Origin: DATLEX01 sp035525015 | GTDB lineage: Bacteria; Acidobacteriota; Thermoanaerobaculia; Gp7-AA8 | NCBI GenBank assembly: GCA_035525015.1 | Contig: DATLFC010000086.1 | Span: 1 to 13,188 of the forward strand | DNA: 13,188 bases | Direction of reading: 5' to 3' | Shown: piece by piece, positions 1-5,889 of the stretch | How positions within the stretch are numbered: the stretch's first letter is position 1 | How the letters are laid out: the number at the start of each line of letters is the position of its first letter | The notes under the pieces: generated by a model | Database searches by the model: none | What the model was told of the DNA's origin: nothing | The model's input: the letters and a program-made list of their open reading frames with translations, nothing else | Program-made: the position numbers and the translations under genes

Positions 1-1104
1 ACATTCAACTCGATCGTGGTCATCTCGCCGAACTCGCGCGACACGACCATCAACGCCGAGCCGGCGGTCGGTCCCGTGCCGGTCACCATCCGGAACGTCC
101 ACTCCGGCACGCAGACGGTATTCGCCGCCGGGTTCCGGTACCACTCGGCCATTCGGATCGTTGCGGTCGGTCCGACCGAAGGACCGTTCACCGGCGGTAC
201 GCGCGTCACGATCGACGGGATCGGATTCGATGACCCGGTGGCCGTGACCATCGGCGGCGTGGCCGCCCAGCCCATCCAGGTCAGCGGCACGAAGATCATC
301 GCCATCACCAGCGGCGTCACCGTCACGGGCTGCTCCGACGTGACCGGACCGATCTCCGTCACGAACATCAGTACCGGTGCCTCGGGTGAATCGAGCGTCG
401 AGTTCACCTACCGCGTGCCGCAGCCGATCATCATCAGCGCCACGAGCCCGGTGCAGCCCGGCGGCACGATCACCGTCCGCGTCTTCGGCGCCTTCGGCTT
501 CCCCAGGCTTCGACTCGATCAACGCGTGCTCAGCATCACCAGCGAGGTGGACAACGGCGACGGATCGACGACGTTCACGGCCATCGTTCCGACCAACGTG
601 GAGTTGACCCAGCAGGCCTGCGCCGGAGCGCCCGGAGTCACCGCACCGCAACCGACGTCCTTCGATATCACGTACGAGAGCGCGACCACCGGCTGCACGG
701 ACACGATGAGCGATGGCGTCATCGTGGAGCCGTTGCCCGTGGCCCGGCTGGCATTCAGCCCGAACGGTTTCACTCCATTCACGGCGACGTTCGTGGCTGG
801 CGATCCGGGTGCCACTCCGCCTACTTCCGACAGCATTACTCCGTCGGCTACTCAGACGGTCAACATCGTCAACAGCGGTGCTGCTCTTCTGACAGTGAAC
901 TCGATCACGCAAAGCGTGGGCTGCTCCGCCTTCGTCATCTCCCACGCGCCGACACCGTTTGATCTCAACCCCTGCGATCTTCAGCCGATCACGGCTCGGT
1001 ACGTGGGGCCTTCGCCGCCGGCTACCGGTACGCAGTCCTGCACCCTGACGGTGGACACCAATGCCGGAACGCGCAGCCTCAATCTGGTGGGTACGACTCA
1101 GTAA
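1..1104 (+). CDS. IPT/TIG-type Ig-fold surface protein, 3' part only
   Basis: The frame is open from base 1, so the 5' end lies outside the window; 367 residues remain and the stop is TAA. The first ~30 residues look like the last strands of one IPT/TIG domain. A clear second TIG domain follows (about residues 48-138: IRIVAVGPTEGPFTGGTRV, then GIGF, ending EFTYR), then a third Ig-like unit starting PQPIIISATSPVQPGGTITV. The last ~120 residues resemble the choice-of-anchor-D / ASH-type Ig fold: VNIVNSGAALLTV, a F-x-I-x strand, PC, SCTLTVDTNAGT and terminal LNLVGT. Thr/Ser/Val-rich composition, paired cysteines and lack of charged helices fit an exported or cell-surface protein. No sorting signal or membrane anchor is visible at the C-terminus. 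Ligand and role are unknown. The fold class is inferred from motif spacing; the function is not assigned. Confidence 0.8.
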   Translation, partial: TFNSIVVISPNSRDTTINAEPAVGPVPVTIRNVHSGTQTVFAAGFRYHSAIRIVAVGPTEGPFTGGTRVTIDGIGFDDPVAVTIGGVAAQPIQVSGTKIIAITSGVTVTGCSDVTGPISVTNISTGASGESSVEFTYRVPQPIIISATSPVQPGGTITVRVFGAFGFPRLRLDQRVLSITSEVDNGDGSTTFTAIVPTNVELTQQACAGAPGVTAPQPTSFDITYESATTGCTDTMSDGVIVEPLPVARLAFSPNGFTPFTATFVAGDPGATPPTSDSITPSATQTVNIVNSGAALLTVNSITQSVGCSAFVISHAPTPFDLNPCDLQPITARYVGPSPPATGTQSCTLTVDTNAGTRSLNLVGTTQ

Positions 1105-1128
1105 CTCGAATCCGAGCTCCGGTACCTG

Positions 1129-1160
1129 ACGAACCGCCCCGGACGGGGCGGTTCGTTTAT
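1129..1160 (+). terminator. Rho-independent-like terminator after the TIG gene
   Basis: A perfect 12-bp stem (1129-1140 with 1145-1156; core GAACCGCCCC / GGGGCGGTTC) has a 4-base loop GGAC and is followed by TTAT. It starts 25 bases after the stop codon. The stem is very strong but the T tract is short and broken, so termination may be partial. It separates the surface-protein gene from the next operon. Confidence 0.65.
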
Positions 1161-1182
1161 GTAAGAATCAGCAAGAAACGAC

Positions 1183-2214
1183 ATGGCGCCAGCGGGGACG
1201 AATCCGAAAATCGAGGAGCTGCGGTTCAAGGTCAAGACCGACCCGAAAAGCCGTCTCTTCTACCCCCTGGCGGAAGAGCTGCGCAAGATCGGTCAGGCCG
1301 CGGAGGCCGAGCAGGTCCTCCGCACCGGCCTAGAACACCATCCAACCTACCTCTCCGCATGGGTCGTCCTCGGCCGCGTCCTCCGCGAACAGCAGAAGCA
1401 CGCCGACGCCGTCCCGGCCCTCTCCAAAGCACTCGACCTCGACCGCGGCAACGTCGTCGCCGCCCGCCTCCTGGCCGACTCCTACTACGCCCTCGGTGAG
1501 AAGGTCGAGTCGATCAAGAAGTACAAGCTCGTCCACGCCCTCATGCCTGGCGACGACGAGATCGAGGCAATCATCCACCGCATCGAGACCGAGCTCGCCG
1601 GGGCCAGCGACAAAGATCCCTTCGACATCACCTATTCGGGGCTGAACCGGAAACAGGAAATCGCGATCGAAACCGGCGACGACGAGCCGATGGCTGCTGC
1701 CCACGAGGAGAGTCCCTTCGACGAGCCGGCCGTGGGGGAGGGCTACACCGCCGACGCCTTCTCGATCGAAGAGCCGCCGGGAGTCCACCTGACGGAGGGG
1801 GAAGAGCCCGCCCCGGAAGGAGAAATCGCACCGGGATTCATCCAGGGATCCTTCGACGCCAACGTCCCCCCGCCGCCGCCGCAGGCCGACGATTTCGCCA
1901 GGACCCTCACGATGGCGGATCTCTACGCCAACCAGGGCCTGGTCGACGAAGCGCGGGACATCTATGAGGATGTGCTCGCACGCGATCCGGGCAACGAGGC
2001 GGTGCGGGCGAAGTTGGAGGCGCTGGAGGCCTCGGGCCTCGGGCCTCAGGCCTCGGAACCCGAGCCCGAGGACGAAGAGCCGACGATGCCGATTCCCGAG
2101 GCCCGAGGCCCGAGGCCCGAGGCCCCCTCCCAGCCCAGCCCCGAGGCCCCGAAGGTGAAGAAACTCGAGACCTGGCTTTCGAAGGTCAAGCGCTCCGGGG
2201 TGGGGAGTGTTTAG
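1183..2214 (+). CDS. Tetratricopeptide-repeat protein, probable partner of the Roadblock protein
   Basis: 343 residues, no signal peptide, so probably cytoplasmic. Three TPR units occupy about residues 22-123 (for example AEAEQVLRTGLEHHP, then a W-x-x-LG unit and an LLADSYYALGE unit). An acidic, Pro/Glu-rich linker covers about 140-235. One further TPR (about 238-280; LYANQGLVDEARDIYEDVLARDP) precedes a low-complexity Glu/Pro stretch (about 282-320) and a basic tail, KKLETWLSKVKRSG. A weak purine stretch (AAGAAA) precedes the ATG. The gene overlaps the next one by 8 bases, implying translational coupling. TPRs are scaffolds; by context I infer an adaptor for the Roadblock protein, with the L-x-x-WL tail as a candidate docking helix. 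The low-complexity part is encoded by a heptad inverted repeat (2028-2124). A specific function is not known. Confidence 0.85.
   Translation: MAPAGTNPKIEELRFKVKTDPKSRLFYPLAEELRKIGQAAEAEQVLRTGLEHHPTYLSAWVVLGRVLREQQKHADAVPALSKALDLDRGNVVAARLLADSYYALGEKVESIKKYKLVHALMPGDDEIEAIIHRIETELAGASDKDPFDITYSGLNRKQEIAIETGDDEPMAAAHEESPFDEPAVGEGYTADAFSIEEPPGVHLTEGEEPAPEGEIAPGFIQGSFDANVPPPPPQADDFARTLTMADLYANQGLVDEARDIYEDVLARDPGNEAVRAKLEALEASGLGPQASEPEPEDEEPTMPIPEARGPRPEAPSQPSPEAPKVKKLETWLSKVKRSGVGSV
2028..2124. repeat. Inverted pair of heptanucleotide tandem repeats inside the TPR gene
   Basis: Left arm 2028-2056 is four copies of GGCCTCG (third copy GGCCTCA) plus one G. Right arm 2096-2124 is four copies of CCGAGGC plus one C. 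The arms are 29 bases and complementary except for one A-C mismatch (2048 against 2104), with a 39-base spacer. The unit is 7 bases, not a multiple of 3, although the region is coding. The mRNA could fold into a 29-bp hairpin. Confidence 0.9.
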
Positions 2215-2560
2215 GGAGGTTCTGGCCGGGATTCGCGATCGGGTGGACGGGGCGCTGGCGGTGAGCCTGATCGGGCTGGACGGAATCGCCATCGAAGCCA
2301 TCAAGAACCCGGCGGTGCCTCTCGACGTGCTCGGCGCCGAATTCGGCGGGTTCATCCGCTCCATCCGGCTGTCCAATACCGATCTGAACACGGGGGAAGT
2401 CCTTCAGTTCTCGCTCGTTGCGGAGAAATACGTGACGTTTCTCTCCGCGGTGACGGCCGACTACTTCATCCTCCTGGTGATGCGTCCCGACGGCAACTAT
2501 GGCCGGGCGCGATTCGAGCTGGCGCGCGCGAAGCATCTGCTTCGAGACGAGCTGGCGTGA
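2207..2560 (+). CDS. Roadblock/LC7-domain protein (MglB-like)
   Basis: 117 residues forming a single Roadblock/LC7 fold: an N-terminal helix (FREVLAGIRDRVDGAL), strands AVSLIGLDGIAIEAI, a helix with LGAEFGGFIRSI, strands VLQFSLVAEKYVTFLSAV and DYFILLVMRPDGN, and a C-terminal helix. Length fits stand-alone prokaryotic Roadblock proteins, which dimerise and in MglB act on the small GTPase MglA. GTG start at 2207 overlaps the TPR stop; GGGGAG lies just upstream. No MglA-like GTPase is present in the window, so the partner is unknown. The gene sits between the TPR gene and accB, 12 bases before accB, which suggests co-expression. The family call is secure; a role in polarity, signalling or carboxylase control is inference. 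Confidence 0.85.
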   Translation: MFREVLAGIRDRVDGALAVSLIGLDGIAIEAIKNPAVPLDVLGAEFGGFIRSIRLSNTDLNTGEVLQFSLVAEKYVTFLSAVTADYFILLVMRPDGNYGRARFELARAKHLLRDELA

Positions 2561-2564
2561 GAGG
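2560..2564 (+). promoter_or_regulatory. Ribosome binding site supporting the TTG start of accB
   Basis: AGAGG lies 8 bases before TTG at 2573. It overlaps the stop region of the Roadblock gene. It supports TTG as the start, since the translation begins with the expected AccB opening NFKEILELID and there is no ATG or GTG nearby in frame. Confidence 0.6.
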
Positions 2565-2572
2565 TCGCGATT

Positions 2573-3049
2573 TTGAACTTCAAAGAGATACTGGAACTGA
2601 TCGACAAGGTTGCCGAGCGCGGCATCGCCGCGGTCGAGATCGAGCGGGCGGGGACCAGGGTCCGCATCGAAGGGAAGCACGCCCCCTCGCAGGCGGCGCA
2701 GCCGGACGCGGCGGTTGCGGCGCCGGCGCCCTCAGCGGCACCGGCCCGAACCGCCGGTGAGGACACCGGCGCTCCAAAGGCCGCGGAAACGGAAGCGGAG
2801 AGCGAGGCCGGCCTTCACATCATCACGTCGCCGATCGTGGGGACGTTTTACCGCTCCGCGAATCCCGAGTCGGATGCTTTCGCCAGCGTCGGCGACCGAG
2901 TGAGCAAGGGGAAAGTGCTCTGCATCATCGAAGCGATGAAGCTGATGAATGAAATCGAATCCGACGCCGACGGGACGCTGGTGAAGATTTATCCGCAGAA
3001 CGGGCAGCCGGTGGAGTACGGGGAGAAGCTGTTCGCGGTTCGGATATAG
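2573..3049 (+). CDS. accB: Biotin carboxyl carrier protein of acetyl-CoA carboxylase
   Basis: 158 residues, the usual AccB length. It carries the biotin that shuttles the carboxyl group from biotin carboxylase to the carboxyltransferase in the first committed step of fatty-acid synthesis, in the cytoplasm. The N-terminal segment (1-36, NFKEILELIDKVAERGIAAV) matches the AccB N-terminal motif. An Ala/Pro-rich flexible linker covers about 37-78. The biotinyl domain (about 80-158) begins ITSPIVGTFYRSANP and contains EAMKLMNEI, with K123 as the biotinylated lysine. The start is TTG with an AGAGG site. accC follows after 49 bases. Oddity: the linker contains a perfect palindrome (2752-2771) that also occurs in the membrane-protein gene near 11130. 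Confidence 0.95.
   Translation: MNFKEILELIDKVAERGIAAVEIERAGTRVRIEGKHAPSQAAQPDAAVAAPAPSAAPARTAGEDTGAPKAAETEAESEAGLHIITSPIVGTFYRSANPESDAFASVGDRVSKGKVLCIIEAMKLMNEIESDADGTLVKIYPQNGQPVEYGEKLFAVRI
2752..2771. repeat. AGGA-loop palindrome, copy 1 (inside the accB linker)
   Basis: Perfect 8-bp stem CGCCGGTG (2752-2759) / CACCGGCG (2764-2771) with loop AGGA (2760-2763). The core GGTGAGGACACC is identical to copy 2 at 11121-11142, while the outer stem differs by a compensated base pair. It encodes the linker residues around GEDTGAP. Confidence 0.75.
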
Positions 3050-3050
3050 A

Positions 3051-3088
3051 CGTTGGTCGTCCCACCCGCCGAACAACGGACAACCAAC
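3051..3088 (+). repeat. Imperfect stem-loop in the accB-accC spacer
   Basis: GTTGGTCGTCC (3052-3062) pairs with GGACAACCAAC (3078-3088) through 10 of 11 positions (one C-A mismatch), with a 15-base loop. The right side shows weak period-7 structure (GAACAAC, GGACAAC). CGTTGGTCG and GAACAACG recur in the accC-aroK spacer. accC has no recognisable Shine-Dalgarno sequence in this spacer. Confidence 0.6.
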
Positions 3089-3098
3089 TTTCAATCGC

Positions 3099-4433
<1,335 letters not shown>

Positions 4434-4437
4434 GAGT

Positions 4438-4453
4438 CGTTGGTCGAACAACG
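4438..4453 (+). repeat. Short stem-loop in the accC-aroK spacer, related to the accB-accC spacer
   Basis: CGTTGGTCGAACAACG folds as CGTTG / CAACG around GTCGAA. It contains both words, CGTTGGTCG and GAACAACG, of the spacer upstream of accC, but without the 11 bases that separate them there. Confidence 0.5.
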
Positions 4454-4458
4454 TCGAG

Positions 4459-4998
4459 ATGAAGATCTACATCGTGGGCTTCATGGGTGCCGGCAAGACC
4501 ACCGTCGGGCGCGAGCTGTCGGCGCGGGTCGATGCGCCGTTCTTCGACCTCGACGAGCTGATCGAGACCGCGGAGGAAGCTTCCATCAAGGACATCTTCG
4601 CGCGGCAGGGTGAACCGTACTTCCGCAAGCGCGAGCGCGACATCCTCCGCTCGACGCGCCACCTGGAGCGTGGGGTCATCGCCACAGGCGGAGGGACGTT
4701 CACGTTCGACGAGAACATCCAGTTCATACAGTCCGAGGGATTGTCGGTCTATCTGTCGGCGCCTTACAGCCTTTTGCGCGCCCGCATCGGCGACAAGGTG
4801 GGGGAGCGGCCGCTGTTCCGTGACGATGCCGCGGCGCACGAGCTCTACTCCAGCCGGATCCGCTACTACCGGATGGCGGACGTGACCGTGGAGGTCCGCG
4901 AGGACGAAACGCCGTCCGAGGTCGTCGAGAGGGTCGTGCTGGAGATGCCGAAGAGCCTCCTCGAGACCGCGCGGAGCGCCGCATGGAGGCGCAGGTGA
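4459..4998 (+). CDS. aroK: Shikimate kinase
   Basis: 179 residues from ATG 4459, a typical shikimate kinase length; upstream in-frame starts would run into accC and add an unrelated N-terminus. It phosphorylates shikimate to shikimate 3-phosphate with ATP, the fifth step of the chorismate pathway, in the cytoplasm. Visible motifs: Walker A GFMGAGKTT (7-15), Mg-binding D32 in FFDLDELIE, shikimate-binding R56 in PYFRKRE, the GGG motif at 77-79 (ATGGGTF), the lid GERPLFR (R117), and the C-terminal S-R-x-R-YY-x-x-AD segment, where R133 fits the second substrate arginine. No strong ribosome binding site is seen. It lies 25 bases after accC and overlaps the phosphoesterase gene by 4 bases. No other aro gene is nearby. 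Confidence 0.94.
   Translation: MKIYIVGFMGAGKTTVGRELSARVDAPFFDLDELIETAEEASIKDIFARQGEPYFRKRERDILRSTRHLERGVIATGGGTFTFDENIQFIQSEGLSVYLSAPYSLLRARIGDKVGERPLFRDDAAAHELYSSRIRYYRMADVTVEVREDETPSEVVERVVLEMPKSLLETARSAAWRRR
4985..4989 (+). promoter_or_regulatory. Shine-Dalgarno deciding the start of the phosphoesterase gene
   Basis: GGAGG ends 5 bases before GTG 4995. That GTG overlaps the aroK stop as GTGA, the classic coupling arrangement. An alternative ATG at 4983 would add MEAQ, and its own upstream GGAG (4973-4976) is weaker. Confidence 0.5.
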
Positions 4999-5735
4999 GG
5001 GCGCTCGTGGTGAGCGATCTTCACTCCAACGCCGCGGCGCTGCGCGCCGTCTTCTCCCGCGTGCGGCGGAAACGCTACGACGAGATCGTCTGTCTCGGCG
5101 ATTTCGTCGGATACGGCGCCGAACCGAACCAGGTCCTCGATGCCATGCGGACCGCGCGCGGCAGGAAGCTGTACATCCGCGGCAACCACGATCGCGTTGC
5201 CGCGGGACTCGACGACGCCGCCGCGTTCAATGCCCCGGCTCGTGAAGCGGCATTCTGGAACCGCGACCATCTCAGCGGGCCGAACCGGCGCTTCATCGAA
5301 AAGCTGCCCGTGGGGCCCCTCGCGCACGACGGCGTGATGCTCTGCCACGGCTCGCCGGCCGACGAAGACGAATACGTCTTCACGATTCCCCACGCCGCGC
5401 AGATCTTCGAGATGTTCGACGCTCCCATCATCCTCTACGGCCACACCCACCTGCCGGTGATCTTCTCGATCGATCGGAATGGTGAGGTCACGGGAACCCT
5501 CGTGCGCGGCGAGACGACCTGGCGGTTGGAGCCCGACCGCCGCTATCTCATCAATCCGGGGTCGGTGGGGCAGCCGCGCGACCGCGATCCCGATGCCTCC
5601 TTCGCCATCGTCGACACGATCCGCCGGACGGCGAGCTTCTTTCGCGTCGAGTACGCCATCGAGAAGACCCGCGAGGCCATTCTCCGGGCCGGGCTGCCGC
5701 GGATTTTGGCGGACCGCCTCCGCGTTGGAACGTGA
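4995..5735 (+). CDS. Calcineurin-like metallophosphoesterase (MJ0936/YfcE-like)
   Basis: 246 residues from GTG 4995 (250 if the ATG at 4983 is used). All the metal-site motifs of the two-metal phosphoesterase superfamily are present in order: SDLHSN (D8, H10), GDFVGYG (D36), GNHD (63-66), CHGSP (H118) and GHTH (149-152). Order and spacing fit the compact Metallophos_2 group that hydrolyses phosphodiesters in the cytoplasm; the physiological substrate is not predictable. The start was chosen for the GGAGG site, the GTGA overlap with aroK, and because relatives begin right before the first beta strand (MRALVVSDLHSN). It is the last gene of the forward operon; no hairpin with a T tract follows. 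Confidence 0.9.
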   Translation: MRALVVSDLHSNAAALRAVFSRVRRKRYDEIVCLGDFVGYGAEPNQVLDAMRTARGRKLYIRGNHDRVAAGLDDAAAFNAPAREAAFWNRDHLSGPNRRFIEKLPVGPLAHDGVMLCHGSPADEDEYVFTIPHAAQIFEMFDAPIILYGHTHLPVIFSIDRNGEVTGTLVRGETTWRLEPDRRYLINPGSVGQPRDRDPDASFAIVDTIRRTASFFRVEYAIEKTREAILRAGLPRILADRLRVGT

Positions 5736-5787
5736 CGCCGCACTCCGAAACGGACACTCATTCTCGAAATGAGGACAGCCTGCCGGC

Positions 5788-5809
5788 GGCGTGCGGGAGG
5801 CGTGCGGGA
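5788..5809 (+). repeat. Perfect tandem 11-bp direct repeat
   Basis: GGCGTGCGGGA occurs twice with no gap (5788-5798 and 5799-5809). Period 11 is close to one helical turn, so two proteins bound here would sit on the same DNA face. It is a possible operator, but could also be a chance duplication. Confidence 0.5.
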
Positions 5810-5846
5810 TAAGTGATTGATTTCACAGGTGGAATGCTCATCCATT

Positions 5847-5873
5847 GGTGGCATGTGCCGCGCACCCGCCACC
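5847..5873. promoter_or_regulatory. Operator-like dyad or 5'-UTR hairpin before the FecR-type gene
   Basis: GGTGGC (5847-5852) pairs with GCCACC (5868-5873), and GTGC (5855-5858) with GCAC (5862-5865), around the centre CGC; only AT/CC interrupts the symmetry. It ends 6 bases before the ribosome binding site. CAGGTGG at 5826-5832 can alternatively pair with CCACCTG at 5869-5875, so two folds compete for the same bases. Confidence 0.45.
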
Positions 5874-5889
5874 TGCCCAGGGAGACATC

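Larger units (their letters stand above)
5736..5889 (+). promoter_or_regulatory. 154-base intergenic region carrying the probable promoter of the FecR-type gene
   Basis: It lies between the phosphoesterase stop and the next start. It contains a weak stem-loop (CTCATT 5757-5762 / AATGAG 5768-5773), a perfect tandem pair of an 11-mer (5788-5809), TTGATT at 5817-5822 as a possible -35 with no good -10, a dyad at 5847-5873, and the ribosome binding site GGGAG at 5880-5884. The absence of overlap suggests independent transcription of the following gene. Confidence 0.45.

Noticed and set aside
1112..1126. GAGCTC and GGTACC sites near each other, reminiscent of a cloning polylinker
   Set aside because: The order resembles a vector multiple cloning site but the bases between and around do not match one; it lies naturally between a stop codon and a terminator.
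2028..2124. CRISPR-like interpretation of the repeated GGCCTCG/CCGAGGC stretch
   Set aside because: Units are 7 bases with no unique spacers, and no cas gene is near.
1330..2391. 353-residue minus-strand frame across the TPR and Roadblock genes
   Set aside because: It spans two recognisable forward genes and has Arg/Gly/Leu-rich shadow composition.
5845..5889. N-terminal extension of the FecR-type protein from GTG 5845
   Set aside because: The signal peptide begins at ATG 5890, which has a good ribosome binding site; the extension would bury it and would read through the dyad.
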